A stretch of 64,000 bases of DNA from Streptomyces sp. DT2A-34 (GTDB lineage Bacteria > Actinomycetota > Actinomycetes > Streptomycetales > Streptomycetaceae), in contig NZ_JASTWJ010000001.1 of the NCBI RefSeq assembly GCF_030499515.1, positions 7,420,001-7,484,000 of the forward strand. The letters run 5' to 3'. The notes below the pieces were generated by a model, which saw nothing but the letters and a program-made list of their open reading frames with translations, did not search any database and was not told the DNA's origin. Position 1 is the stretch's first letter. Each line of letters starts with the position of its first letter. Both the position numbers and the translations under genes were made by a program. Of the stretch, positions 22,191 through 31,813 are shown in pieces.

Positions 22191-22876
22191 GACGCGAGCG
22201 AGATCAGCCGGGCGACCAGGTCGCTGAACGGACCGTCGGCCGGCTCCTCCTTCAGCATGCGGCGCAGCAGCGCGCCCATCTCCTCGTCGTAGGCGGCGCT
22301 GACCGCGGCCAGCGCGGCGAAGTCGTGCACCAGCTGGGCCTCCAGCTCGGCGCGCGGGATGCGCCGCCCGTCCAGCCAGATCAGCGCCGTCGACTCGGCG
22401 AGCGAGATCCAGGTGCGGATGACCAGTTCCAGGCGCGCGGGCGGGTTCTCCACCTTCAGATGCGAAAGGATTTGGACATACGCGGCCTGCCGTACGGAGT
22501 CGATGAGCGCGTTCGTCGCCGTCGAGCCGACCGCCGGGCCGCCGCGCATCAGCGCCGCGAAACCGGGGCCGTGCTCCTCGACGAAGTCGAAGTACCGGCG
22601 CATCACCCGCAGCAGCCGCGCCCCCAGCGGCCCCTCCTGCGGCTCGACGAAACGGGCCGCCAGTTCCTGTGAGGCACGCTTCAACGCGGCTTCGTACAGG
22701 CTGAGTTTGCCGGGGAAGTAGTGGTAGACCAGCGGCCGGGAGATGCCCGCCGCCGACGCTATCTCGTCGATGGAGACATCGTCGGGCGAGCGCTGGCTGA
22801 ACAGTTCGAGGGCGACGCCGATCAACTGCTGCCGCCGCTCCTCGACTCCCATTCTTCGGCGTACCCCGGTAGTCAT
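22187..22876 (-). CDS. TetR-family regulator
   Basis: 229 residues. The N-terminal HTH (LFSQRSPDDVSIDEIASAAG, then ISRPLVYHYFPGKLSLY, residues ~24-62) is typical TetR. The C-terminal ligand domain has no recognisable specificity. It is the last gene of a minus-strand set, 56 bp after the reductase gene, and probably controls the hydrolase-reductase pair in response to a lipid or aromatic ligand; that role is inferred. The start at 22876 has AAGG upstream; an ATG at 22852 is the alternative. Confidence 0.9.
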   Translation of the reverse strand: MTTGVRRRMGVEERRQQLIGVALELFSQRSPDDVSIDEIASAAGISRPLVYHYFPGKLSLYEAALKRASQELAARFVEPQEGPLGARLLRVMRRYFDFVEEHGPGFAALMRGGPAVGSTATNALIDSVRQAAYVQILSHLKVENPPARLELVIRTWISLAESTALIWLDGRRIPRAELEAQLVHDFAALAAVSAAYDEEMGALLRRMLKEEPADGPFSDLVARLISLAS

Positions 22877-22932
22877 ACGAACACCTTACCGATCGATTCC
22901 GGCCCCGAACGGACCGGATCGACCACCGATGT

Positions 22933-23958
22933 TCACATATCCAGTACGAGGCGGTCACCCCGCGCCCGCGAGACACAGATCAGCATGGAGTCGGCCCGCT
23001 CCGCGTCCGTCAGCAGTTCGTCCCGGTGGTCCACCTCGCCCTCCAGCACCCGCTGTTGGCAGGTCCCGCAGAAGCCCTGCTCGCAGGAGTACGCGGTGTC
23101 CGGCAGCTCGGCACGCACGGCGGCGAGGACGGTCGAGTCCTCCGCCACGGTCAACGTCCGCCCGCTGCGCCGGAGTTCGACCTCGAAGGCACCGCCTGCC
23201 GAGACGCGGGGCGTGAACCGCTCCAGGCGCACCCGGGGAAACCGTTCCTCCACCGCGGCCATCAGCCCTTCAGGGCCGCAGCAGTAGACGGCCCCGTCCT
23301 CGGGCACGTCCGCGAGGAACGCGTCGAGATCCGGCCGCCCCTCCACGACGGCCACCCGGCTCCCGCCCCCCAGCTTCTCGACCTCCTCCAGAAACGGCAT
23401 CGAGGCCCGCTCGCGCCCGCAGTACAGCAGCCGCCACTCGGCACCGTCGGGCAGTGCCCGCAGCATCGGCAGGACCGGCGTGATCCCGATGCCGCCCACG
23501 ACGAACACGTACGACGCGGCCTCCACCAACGGGAACCGGTTCCGCGGCCCCCGCACCTGGAGCTCCATCCCCTCCCGCACCTGCTCGTGCACCTCGCGCG
23601 AGCCACCCCGCCCGCCCGCGACCAGCCTGGTCGCCACGGTGTAGGACGAGCTGTCCTCCGGGTCGCCGCACAGCGAGTACTGCCGCACCAGCCCCGACGG
23701 CAGCACGAGGTCGAGATGCGCGCCGGGCTCCCAGCGCGGCAAGTCGCGCCCCTCCAGCCGCAGTTGTACGACCCCGTCGGCGATCTCCTCGCGCGAGGCC
23801 ACCAGCAGGCGCAGCGCCCGCGACCGGGGCAGCCCGGAGATCGGCTCCTCCAGGGCGGGCATCGGCCACAGCGGCGAGGCCTGGATGCGGCGCCGCATCG
23901 CCCGCCGGGCGAGCAGGGCGGCACCGGCGACCACGGCGACGGTCCGGAACTTCGGCAT
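22933..23958 (-). CDS. FMN/NAD(P)H reductase with C-terminal 2Fe-2S domain
   Basis: 341 residues, with the domain order of phthalate dioxygenase reductase. A flavin barrel carries VRQYSLCGDP (near 91), a nucleotide domain has VFVVGGIGITPVLPML (near 150) and YCCGPEGLM (near 225), and a plant-type ferredoxin domain has CEQGFCGTCQ plus a downstream Cys in MLICVSRA. An N-terminal hydrophobic and basic stretch may tether it to the membrane. It would pass electrons to an oxygenase or desaturase. Start and stop overlap those of the upstream hydrolase gene by one base, implying translational coupling. Confidence 0.92.
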   Translation of the reverse strand: MPKFRTVAVVAGAALLARRAMRRRIQASPLWPMPALEEPISGLPRSRALRLLVASREEIADGVVQLRLEGRDLPRWEPGAHLDLVLPSGLVRQYSLCGDPEDSSSYTVATRLVAGGRGGSREVHEQVREGMELQVRGPRNRFPLVEAASYVFVVGGIGITPVLPMLRALPDGAEWRLLYCGRERASMPFLEEVEKLGGGSRVAVVEGRPDLDAFLADVPEDGAVYCCGPEGLMAAVEERFPRVRLERFTPRVSAGGAFEVELRRSGRTLTVAEDSTVLAAVRAELPDTAYSCEQGFCGTCQQRVLEGEVDHRDELLTDAERADSMLICVSRARGDRLVLDM

Positions 23959-24854
23959 CAGGCGGCACCCTTCTCGGCGGCCTGGGCGGCCTGGGCGGCC
24001 TGGGCGGCAGGGGAGGAGGCGAGATAGGCGACGGCCTGCTCGGTGGAGCCCTCCTGCGAGGGATGGTAGGTACGGCTCAGATACCGCGGGATGGACCTGG
24101 CCATGTCACCGGTCGTGGGCAGCAGGCCCCGCCGGCCACGGACGTAGAAGTCCTTGAAGCTCGCCCGGCCGTCGACGAGCGTCGGGTCGTTCTCCATGAA
24201 GAACCGCGCCCCGCGCTGCCACAGGAACACCAGCGCGGTGAACGCCGTGGCCCACGTCCGTGCCCGTCGCCGATAGTTCCCGTCGACGTGCATGAACAGC
24301 TCGAAGGCGACCGACCGGTGCTCGACCTCCTCGGCACCGTGCCAGCGCAGCAGGTCCAGCATGGTCGGGTCGGCGCCCCGCCGGTCCAACTCGTCGGCGT
24401 TCAGCACCCAGTTGCCGAGGAACGCCGTGTAGTGCTCGATGGCCGCGATGAGCGCGACCCGCTCCATCAGCCACCACCGCCGCGCCCGGCCCGGCGGGAG
24501 GGTGCGGTCGCCGAGCAGCTTCTCGAAGAACCAGTCGACCTGCGCGGTGTACGGCGTCGGATCGAGCCCCTGCTCCCGTAGGTGCGGCAGCACCTCGTCG
24601 TGGGCCTGCGAGTGCATCGCCTCCTGCCCGATGAACCCGATGACGTCCTCGCGGAGCCGCTCGTCCCGTATGTACGGCAGTACCTGCTTGTAGACGTGCA
24701 CGAACCAGCGCTCACCGGCGGGCAGGAGCAGATGCAGCACATTGATGGTGTGCGTGGTGAACGGATCCCCGGGCACCCAGTGCAACGGGGTGTCGTCCCA
24801 GGAGAAGGACACCTTGCGGGCCTTGAGCGGTACCCGGTCCTGCGTGTTGGACAT
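23958..24854 (-). CDS. Predicted metal-dependent hydrolase / di-iron-like helical protein
   Basis: 298 residues, recognised as the uncharacterised metal-dependent hydrolase family. It is rich in conserved Glu/His pairs: FIGQEAMHSQAHDE near 75, AAIEHYTAFLGN near 138, and GAEEVEHRSVAFE near 172. This E..ExxH-like pattern resembles helical di-iron oxygenases and desaturases, and coupling to a 2Fe-2S reductase supports an oxidative role (inference). The tail is AQA repeats encoded by a 9-bp tandem GCCTGGGCG (about 23977-24010). It is first in a three-gene minus-strand operon. Confidence 0.8.
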   Translation of the reverse strand: MSNTQDRVPLKARKVSFSWDDTPLHWVPGDPFTTHTINVLHLLLPAGERWFVHVYKQVLPYIRDERLREDVIGFIGQEAMHSQAHDEVLPHLREQGLDPTPYTAQVDWFFEKLLGDRTLPPGRARRWWLMERVALIAAIEHYTAFLGNWVLNADELDRRGADPTMLDLLRWHGAEEVEHRSVAFELFMHVDGNYRRRARTWATAFTALVFLWQRGARFFMENDPTLVDGRASFKDFYVRGRRGLLPTTGDMARSIPRYLSRTYHPSQEGSTEQAVAYLASSPAAQAAQAAQAAEKGAA

Positions 24855-24942
24855 GGCGTCAATGTACTGACGGGTAGGCCGGGGGTGAACCCCCGTGCAC
24901 GCCCCTATTTACATCCCTGTCAGCAAGGCGCCGGACCGGGCC

Positions 24943-26868
24943 TCACCGCAGCCCGCTGATCGTGCGCCCGCTCTCCAGCGTCCCCTTCAACTCGGTCTGC
25001 GCGCCCTGCTCGGCGCGCGCCGTGAGCAGGCTGCCCTCGGTGCCGGCGCGGACCCCGCCCGTGGCCCGGATCGACTCCGTGTCCCGGGTGCCCGCCGCCA
25101 GCAGATACCAGCCGCCCGTGTTCGCCTTCCACAACACCCCGGCCAGCACATGCGGATCCCGCGCTCCGCACGCCGATACGTTCTCGGCCTTCGCGGCCAC
25201 CGTCGCCTGCGTCGCGCCCGGCGCCCGGAACTGGGCCAGCACCCGCTCGCCGCCGCCCCGCCAGGTCTCGGTGCGCGTGCACACCCAGTCCGCCGAGCCG
25301 GTCCCGTCGGGCAGCGCCTGCCGGGCGAACGCCCAGGCGTTGACCGTGCGCACGCCCGCGGAGCGCATCTGGCCCAGCCAGCAGGAGTACGGCGCCCAGG
25401 TGCGCAGCGCCGCCGGGCCGGACGCGTCCTTGACCGCCCCGGGGCGGCCGGTGGTGAGGCGGGCCGGGACCAGCTCGGCGAGGTCGGTCAGCAGGCGGGT
25501 GCCGGTGCTGTCGGTCAGCTGCAGGACGTTCCACGACGTGCACGTGCCGGCCTGCTGGGCGGCGGGGCTCGCCAGCGGCGAGGTGATGCCGTCGGCCAGG
25601 GTGAGGGCCATCGCGCCGGTACGCGGCTTCAGCAGATCCCGCTCGGCCGCCTTCTTCACCCAGGGCGCCACCAGATAGCGGACGTTGCCGTCGGCCCGGC
25701 TCAGCACCACCGCGCTCGCCTCCGCCCTGGTCGCCCCGTCGACCCGGGAGAAGTCCAGGGCGGCGCCGGCCGTGCCCTCCTTCGGTTCGGCGTAGCGGAC
25801 GATGCGCAGGCCGTCGTAGAGGATCACCACGTGCGCGTTGTCGACGGTCCCGGCGTACAGCAGCTGGGGCGCCCCGGGCGGGCCGCCCGCCGGGGTGCCG
25901 GGGGTCGCCGAGACCGCGACCGTCTCGCCGGGGCGGGCCCAGACGGCGAGGGCGCGGCGCAGCAGGGCCGAATCGTCGGTGAGGTCGCCGCGCGCGGGCC
26001 ACACGGAGAAGTCGGTGCGGGCGGAGGACTGCCAGGCCAGGGCGGGGACCTTAGTCAACTGGGCCGGGTCGAGGGCGGCCTCGGCCGCCGGGTTCTGCGC
26101 GTATGAGGGGGCGGCGGCACCGCCGGGGCCCCAGCCCTCGCCGGGCAGACCGAGCAGTGCCCCGCACACCAGGAGGGCGGCTCCGGCGGCGAGCGCGGCC
26201 TTCGTGTGCTGCCTGCGCCGCATCAGGTCGGTGGGGCGGGCCTGGAGCGAGCAGGGGTCGAACTCGGGGGAGTCGAGCAGCGCGTACCGCGCGGCCACGG
26301 TGTCGGCCTCGTCGAGCGCGTCGTCCACGTCCTCGACGCCGGCCGCCGACAGGACGTCGCGTACGGCGCCGTCCTTGAGCTTCTCCAGGCCGCGCAGGAC
26401 GTAGGCCGCACGCGCCGGGCCGGACAGCGCCGACAACTGCTGGTCCAGGGCGAGTTCGTCGGCGCCGCCCGACCGGGGGAAGAGGCGCAGGCCCCATACC
26501 TGGGGCAGCAGGGGCGGCAGCTGGGAGCGCTTGGGCCAGGCCAGGCGCCGCAGCGGCAGCCCCGCCTCCAATGCCGTACGCAGGACCTGGAGGCGGAGGA
26601 AGGCGTACCCGGGGTCGCCGTCGCGGCCGGTCGACTGGGCCGGGATCGCGGGCGTCGCCGCCGCCCGGCCCCGGGGCAGCGCGCGCTGGGTGAGGGAGTG
26701 CGCGGTCACCACGCGCCGGTTGCGGCCGAGGCTCGGCGGCAGCACCAGGTAGGCGAGCCGGACGAGACGCGGATAGTGCTCGACGAGCGCGGCCTCGGCC
26801 CGCTCGACGTCGACGACCGGGTCGGCCGAGGCGGGGGCGGGGCGCGGGGCGACATCCTGTGACTGCAC
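24943..26868 (-). CDS. Large membrane-anchored protein with sigma-factor-like N-terminus
   Basis: 641 residues. The N-terminal ~200 residues contain ALVEHYPRLVRLAYLVLPPS and later SGPARAAYVLRGLEKLKDG and YALLDSP, reminiscent of a degenerate ECF sigma factor (region 2, then region 4). One transmembrane segment follows (ALAAGAALLVCGALLGL, near residue 230). The remaining 400 residues are extracellular, with cysteines (AGTCTSWNVLQL, YSCWLGQM, DWVCTRTETW, NVSACGARDP). No catalytic motif is evident. Function unknown; it might sense surface conditions. Confidence 0.75.
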   Translation of the reverse strand: MQSQDVAPRPAPASADPVVDVERAEAALVEHYPRLVRLAYLVLPPSLGRNRRVVTAHSLTQRALPRGRAAATPAIPAQSTGRDGDPGYAFLRLQVLRTALEAGLPLRRLAWPKRSQLPPLLPQVWGLRLFPRSGGADELALDQQLSALSGPARAAYVLRGLEKLKDGAVRDVLSAAGVEDVDDALDEADTVAARYALLDSPEFDPCSLQARPTDLMRRRQHTKAALAAGAALLVCGALLGLPGEGWGPGGAAAPSYAQNPAAEAALDPAQLTKVPALAWQSSARTDFSVWPARGDLTDDSALLRRALAVWARPGETVAVSATPGTPAGGPPGAPQLLYAGTVDNAHVVILYDGLRIVRYAEPKEGTAGAALDFSRVDGATRAEASAVVLSRADGNVRYLVAPWVKKAAERDLLKPRTGAMALTLADGITSPLASPAAQQAGTCTSWNVLQLTDSTGTRLLTDLAELVPARLTTGRPGAVKDASGPAALRTWAPYSCWLGQMRSAGVRTVNAWAFARQALPDGTGSADWVCTRTETWRGGGERVLAQFRAPGATQATVAAKAENVSACGARDPHVLAGVLWKANTGGWYLLAAGTRDTESIRATGGVRAGTEGSLLTARAEQGAQTELKGTLESGRTISGLR

Positions 26869-26939
26869 GTTCAGCAGAACGAGCGAATGGTCAGTTGGTC
26901 ACCGGTACCCGGACCACCCGGGCGCCCTCCCGAGACGGC

Positions 26940-27449
26940 TCAGCCCTCCGACTCCAGCAGCGCTCGGGCGTAATTCGCCATCGACCGCTGATAACGCGGC
27001 AAATGCGGCGCGAGAGCGCCCAGCACCAGGGCCAGCCCCTCGCGGTCACGCCCGAGGCTGGACAGGCACAGCGCCAGCGTCGCCCGTACCGCGTCGTCCA
27101 GCTCGTCGGAGGGCGCGTCAAGCTCGGGTGTCAGCAGCTTGACACCCTCCTCGGCCTGCCCGATGTTCCTGAGCGAGCTGGACAGCTGGATCTTGGCCCG
27201 CCGCCCCTTGTAGCCGCTCACGTCACTGAGCCCGCGCGCCAGCGCCTCCCGGTACAGCGGCACCGCCCGGTCCGAGTGGCCGGTCGAGTCCCAGGCACAC
27301 GCCTGCTCGAAGGGGCCCAGCGGGCTGTCGTCCGGCAACTCGGCGACGAGGGCGTCGATGACGGCGCGGAAGTCGGCCGCCTCGGCTTCCGCGTAGGCGT
27401 CGAAGGCCGCCCATGCGGCGGTCACGCGATCTTCCCAGTCCTGGTTCAC
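26940..27449 (-). CDS. Tetratricopeptide-repeat protein
   Basis: 169 residues from the GTG at 27449 (VNQDWEDRVTAAW). Two to three TPR-like helix pairs are visible (ACAWDSTGHSDRAVPLYREA, LRNIGQAEEGVKLLTPEL, ALCLSSLGRDREGLALVLGA). No enzymatic motif. It is a short conserved actinobacterial type that likely acts as a protein-binding scaffold. It is divergent from the lipoprotein gene. The start has only a weak ribosome site. Confidence 0.8.
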   Translation of the reverse strand: MNQDWEDRVTAAWAAFDAYAEAEAADFRAVIDALVAELPDDSPLGPFEQACAWDSTGHSDRAVPLYREALARGLSDVSGYKGRRAKIQLSSSLRNIGQAEEGVKLLTPELDAPSDELDDAVRATLALCLSSLGRDREGLALVLGALAPHLPRYQRSMANYARALLESEG

Positions 27450-27569
27450 CGGCCCACACTCGCACACCCGTGCCCGTGAGAGCCTCGGATTTGAGCGCAT
27501 CGCATGCCACAGCCGTATGGGAGACGAGGGCCCCGCCGGGGCTCTGTGCGGCATGGACCGGAGGAACAC

Positions 27570-28001
27570 ATGAGGTTGACCCGACCCGGGCTCGCGCTGG
27601 CCGGCGCGGCGACGGTACTGGCACTGGCGGGCTGTGGATCCGGCGGGGACAGCGAGGCGGCCGTTCCGCGGACGGCGACCGGAAGCCTGGAGAAGCTGGC
27701 CGCCGAGGTGAAGTGCAAGCCCAACATGCAGACGGACGCCGACGAGATCCGGCAGGCCATCTGCAAGACCGGCAAGGACAAGTACATCCTCGCCACCTTC
27801 GCCACCGACCGCGGCCAGGCCGAGTGGCTGAGCGGTGCGAAGGACTACGGCGGCTATTACCTCGTCGGTCGCAAATGGGTCGCCGTCGGCCAGGAGAAGA
27901 CGGTCACCACGCTGCAGAGCAAGCTGGGCGGAACCATGGAGGAAGGCTCCGAGCACATGAATCCCGGAGGCAGTCACAACAGCGGCAGCCACCACGGCTG
28001 A
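27570..28001 (+). CDS. Small lipoprotein
   Basis: 143 residues. The ATG at 27570 follows GGAGGAA. The lipobox LALAGC places the lipidated Cys near residue 22. The mature part is about 120 residues (CKPNMQTDADEIRQAICKTG, YILATFATDRGQAEWLSGA, GRKWVAVG) and ends in a His/Ser-rich tail. Family not identified. A strong terminator follows. Confidence 0.85.
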   Translation: MRLTRPGLALAGAATVLALAGCGSGGDSEAAVPRTATGSLEKLAAEVKCKPNMQTDADEIRQAICKTGKDKYILATFATDRGQAEWLSGAKDYGGYYLVGRKWVAVGQEKTVTTLQSKLGGTMEEGSEHMNPGGSHNSGSHHG

Positions 28002-28022
28002 CCGCCGAGATCCGGGACAGAC

Positions 28023-28060
28023 GAAAGCCGGCGGTGGAGGAGATCCCACCGCCGGCTTTC
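28023..28060. terminator. Bidirectional terminator
   Basis: A perfect 15-bp stem, GAAAGCCGGCGGTGG (28023-28037) with CCACCGCCGGCTTTC (28046-28060), lies between two convergent genes. Confidence 0.92.
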
Positions 28061-28078
28061 GCTACCGGTTCAGGACTG

Positions 28079-29632
28079 CTACTGGCAGTCCTGGCCGCTG
28101 TTGATGCAGTTGACCATCTCGTTCATCGTGTTCTCGTCGAAGAAGTTGATGAAGTCGTTGTGGTCGGTGATCGCCTTGTGCAACTGGTCCGGGAAGGAGT
28201 CCACCGCGAAGGCGTTCTGGACCTGTCCGTTCTGGATCTGCGGGGCCTGAACGTCGTAGACCAGGCGGACCTGGAGCTGGGGGATCGCCTGGAAGCCGTT
28301 GGCGCAGGTGCCGTCGCCCTGGACGAACGCCACGTGCGTGCGGTGGTTGGCGCTGTCGATGTTCTGGCCGTCCCAGCAGCTCTGGAAGTTGGACGTCCGC
28401 ACCACGGAGCTGCCCTCGGGGCAGATCGGGAGCTTGTCGTGCAGCTGGACCTTGTCCTCGAAGCCCGTGCAGCTCCAGTTGGCGTTGGCGTTGGCGTTGC
28501 CGTTGACGAAGGACTTGGCGTCACCGGTGATGATGCGCAGGGCCTGCGGCATCGCGACGACATCGCTCGTCTTGTTGCCGACGAACTTCAGCTGTGCCTC
28601 GCTGGGCTGGACGATCGTGCCGACGTTGCCGTCCTGACCGCCACCGGGGGCGTTCGCGTCGATGTCGTTCTGACCGTCCTGCACCCGCAGCACCGGCCAG
28701 AAGTACGACGACCTGTCACCCTGGTTCTGGCACGTGGTGTCGCCGTTCGCCAGGTCCTGGTCGCTCGCGAAAGCGTTGTTGGCCTGGTTGCCGACGTAGT
28801 CGTGCTGGTGCTGCGCACCGTTGCTGACACCGGGAGCGACGATCACGTTGTCCGAGTTGCGGTTCTCGTTCTCGTTGGTGCCGCAGTTCGTGGTGAAGCT
28901 GCCGGTCGAACCGCTGTCCCCGTTCGCGGGGAGGCCGTTCGCGCCGACGCCCAGCTGTGCGTTGCCCTGGACCTGCGTGATGTCCACGAAGTCGTCCGCC
29001 GACGGTCCGTTGCCGGCCTGACCGCCGTTGCCGCCCTGGTCCTGTCCGCCGCCGTCCTGGCCACCCTGGTCCTGACCGTCGTTGTTCTGGCCGTCGTTGT
29101 TCTGGTCCTGACCGTCCTGGTTCTGGTCCCCGCCCTGCTGGCCGTCGTTGGTCTCCGGCTGCTCGGCCGGGACGCCCTGGCACTGGGCGAGCTGGTCGAG
29201 GCCCTGCGGTCGCTGGCCGCCGGCCCGGTTGATGTTGATGCCGATCCGGTCGAGCGTGGCCACGCGCTTGGACTTCAGCGGGCCGAGGATGGCGTTGTTG
29301 ACGTAGTTGGCGTCCCCGGCCTGGGCCTGCCGCGTCTCAGCGAGACGCTTGTAGGCGTCCGTGACCTGCCTGTCCAGCAGCGCCAGCTCCTTGGCGACGC
29401 CCCTGCGCGCGCTCTTCGGCACCTTCGTCAGCTTCTGGCCGACATCAGGGCAGTTGATCGTCGCGACCTGGGCGTTCGTGGACTTCGTCTGGGTCCACCC
29501 AGAGTTGTCCTCGTGTGCCGAAGCATAGAAGTTGGCCCATACAAGCCCGCCCCCACCGAGCGCTAGGGCCGCCGATGCGGCTATGGCCTTGGTGGCCAGC
29601 GGCGTACGGCGTTTTCTCGTGTTGCGTCCCAT
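28079..29632 (-). CDS. Secreted DUF1996-domain protein
   Basis: 517 residues from the ATG at 29632 (GGAG upstream). An N-terminal export signal ([20 protein letters not shown]) is followed by a helical region and a Gln/Asn/Gly/Asp-rich linker (residues ~155-215). The C-terminal half is DUF1996-like ([62 protein letters not shown]). The family is secreted by actinobacteria and fungi; the activity is unknown. The C-terminus has paired cysteines ([11 protein letters not shown]). Confidence 0.85.
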   Translation of the reverse strand: MGRNTRKRRTPLATKAIAASAALALGGGGLVWANFYASAHEDNSGWTQTKSTNAQVATINCPDVGQKLTKVPKSARRGVAKELALLDRQVTDAYKRLAETRQAQAGDANYVNNAILGPLKSKRVATLDRIGININRAGGQRPQGLDQLAQCQGVPAEQPETNDGQQGGDQNQDGQDQNNDGQNNDGQDQGGQDGGGQDQGGNGGQAGNGPSADDFVDITQVQGNAQLGVGANGLPANGDSGSTGSFTTNCGTNENENRNSDNVIVAPGVSNGAQHQHDYVGNQANNAFASDQDLANGDTTCQNQGDRSSYFWPVLRVQDGQNDIDANAPGGGQDGNVGTIVQPSEAQLKFVGNKTSDVVAMPQALRIITGDAKSFVNGNANANANWSCTGFEDKVQLHDKLPICPEGSSVVRTSNFQSCWDGQNIDSANHRTHVAFVQGDGTCANGFQAIPQLQVRLVYDVQAPQIQNGQVQNAFAVDSFPDQLHKAITDHNDFINFFDENTMNEMVNCINSGQDCQ

Positions 29633-29833
29633 GGAACTCCTCTGACTTCCTTTTTCGGGGCATCGAGGCGCCCGACAGGAGTGAAGCGGCTCCCCTTCAT
29701 ACGGAGGGCGTCCCATGGGTGTTCAGTCGCCTCGGAAATCGTTGAGAGATTCGTGAGAACGCTGTGTGCTCAACAGCCCTGTAAACACCGCGAGTTGTTG
29801 ATCCCTGACGGCGGGTGCACGCCGGGTCCGTTT

Positions 29834-30480
29834 TCACCGGCCGTGGTCGAGATACGCGAGAACCGCCAGCACGCGACGGTTGTCGTCGTCCGACACTTCC
29901 AGGCCCAGTTTCGCGAAGATATTGGCGGTGTGCTTGGCGATCGCCCGTTCCGTGACGACGAGCCGCTCGGCTATCGCCCCGTTCGACCGCCCCTGCGCCA
30001 TCAGCTCCAGCACCTCCGTCTCGCGGGGCGTGAGCCGCGCCAGCGGCTGGTCGTCGGCCGCGCGCCGGGACAGCAGCTGCTGGATCACCTGCGGGTCCAT
30101 CGCGGTGCCGCCCGCCGCGACCCGCCGTACGGCGTCCACGAACTGCTCCGCGTCGAACACCCGGTCCTTCAAGAGATACCCCACCCCGCCACTGCCGTCG
30201 GCGAGCAACTCCCGCGCGTACAACTGCTCCACGTGCTGGGACAGCACCAGCACCGGCAGCCCGGGCTTCTTCCGCCGGGCCTCCAGCGCGCACTGCCCCT
30301 TGTCGGCGTGGGTGGGCGGCAGCCGGACGTCGACCACGGCGACGTCCGGCTCCGGTTCGCTGAGCGCCTGCTCCGGCTCGGGGCCGGACCCGGCGGCGGC
30401 GATCTCGAAGTCGTAGGCTTCGAGTAGCGGACCAGTTCCTCGTGCAGTAGGAACAGGTCTTCGGCGAAGACTTGGCCCAT
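29834..30480 (-). pseudogene. NarL/LuxR-type response regulator with frameshift
   Basis: The first frame starts at the ATG at 30480 (QVFAEDLFLLHEELVR, a receiver N-terminus with its acidic pocket) but goes off at about 30425. The receiver then resumes in another frame as LEAYDFEIAAA, DVAVVDVRLPP (phosphoacceptor Asp) and SQHVEQLYARELLADG. A LuxR-type HTH (LTPRETEVLELMAQGRSNGA) runs to the stop at 29834. One base is missing near CCGCTACTC. The receiver also appears one residue short after RLPPTHAD. The partner kinase upstream has lost its ATPase domain, so the pair is most likely non-functional. Confidence 0.82.
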
Positions 30481-30717
30481 ATGTCACCCACATGGGTTGC
30501 AGCTGGGGCGTGACCTGGGCTTTCCGGCGTGGCCGTCTCCAAGGAGGCGTCTCATCCGGGGTCGCCCAGGGCGCTGTCCGGCGTTTGGGGAGCAGTGGTC
30601 TCACGGCCTTGCCGTGGGACTGCCGCGATGCCAGCACCGCGAACGGTGGTCTGACGCAGAGCGGTTGACTCCCGCAGGGCCTCTTCTGGCCCCATGTCCG
30701 CAAGGGACTTAAGTACG

Positions 30718-30816
30718 CTACCACCCGACGCCCACGCTCACCTCCCTTACGGTCGGCAGCCGCAGCGCCAACGCCCTTACGGCGTCGCCCAGTCCGCGCT
30801 CGGCGAGCACGGGTGG
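30718..30816 (-). pseudogene. Detached fragment of a sensor-kinase C-terminus
   Basis: These 33 codons read PPVLAERGLGDAVRALALRL and run to a TAG. Intact NarL-partner kinases have this segment directly after RDLVRGI and before the HATPase domain. It lies 34 bp beyond the premature end of the kinase at 30850, separated by a G/C-rich stretch. The following ~230 bp (30481-30717) hold nothing recognisable; the HATPase domain is gone. Confidence 0.75.
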
Positions 30817-30849
30817 GCCCCCGGGAGGGGTGGGGGGTGGGTCGACGGC

Positions 30850-31761
30850 TTAATTGAAATCGGCCCGGCTGGACTGGATGCCGCGCACGAGGTCGCGCAG
30901 CTCGGCGAGCGCGTCGGCGGAGGACCGGCGGGCCTGCGCGAGCAGCTGCTTGGCCTGCTCGGGGTCCTTGTCGAGCAGCATCTCGACGGTGCCGAGGTCC
31001 ATGCCCATCGCGACCAGGCGAGCCTGGGCGCCGTCGTGCAGGTCGCGTTCGATACGGCGGAGTTCGGCGGCGGAGGTGTCGACGGCGTCGCGCCGGGTCT
31101 CCGTCAACACCCGTACGCGCTCGGCCAGTTCGCCCTGATTGGAGCCGAGGACGGCGCGGGTGAGCCGGAAGTGCGTCTGGAGCAGGCGTGCGGTGAGGAA
31201 ATGGGCGGCGAAGAGGAGGACGAGGCCCAGGGCCCCGGCGCCGAGCGCGGACGCCTGCCCGGTGACCGGCACGAAGCCGTACCAGTACGTGCCGCCTCTG
31301 GTGTCCGTGAAGACCCGCCACAGCCCGGCCGCTATCGCGAACCCCTCCAGCGGATAGAAGAGCAGCACGGCCGGCAGCAGCGCGGTGAGGAACCCGGCCG
31401 TCATGTCGACCGGCAGCCACCGCAGGTCCCGCCAGGTCGCCGGGTCGCGCAGCATCCCGAAGGTGCGCGTCCACGGATTGGCGTTCGTCGGCAACGGCCG
31501 GTACGCCGACGGTATCCGCACCCCGCCCCACTCGGCGGCGAGGACCCGCCGCCAGTCGGCGAACGCCCGGACCCCCGTCAGCACCCAGGGAGTCGTGACG
31601 ATGCCCACGCCGATCGGGATGAGCGCGAGGGACACGAGGGAGAGGACGAAGCAGAGGACGGCTCCCGGCAGGGAAACCAGGGCCAGCGCCAACCCCCTCA
31701 GCGCTGCGACCCCCATGCCCCGTGCCCTCGAACCGCGGCCGTTTTTCGTGTCGTTGGTCAT
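30850..31761 (-). pseudogene. NarL-type sensor histidine kinase lacking its ATPase domain
   Basis: 303 residues from the ATG at 31761. There are about four membrane segments (for example ALRGLALALVSLPGAVLCFV and GALGLVLLFAAHFLTARLL), then a HisKA_3 domain with the phosphorylatable His in RRIERDLHDGAQARLV. The frame ends soon after as RDLVRGIQSSRADFN, where the catalytic HATPase region should begin. Without it the protein cannot autophosphorylate. Its response regulator downstream is also broken. Confidence 0.82.
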
Positions 31762-31813
31762 GCCGTCAGTCTCGCGGAGGCCGCAGCGCCGGTCACGGGG
31801 CCGGGGCCCCGGA

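Noticed and set aside
29834..31531. A single 565-codon minus-strand protein joining the response regulator to upstream sequence
   Set aside because: The upstream 340 codons run across the kinase gene in the wrong frame; only the C-terminal part matches a response regulator.
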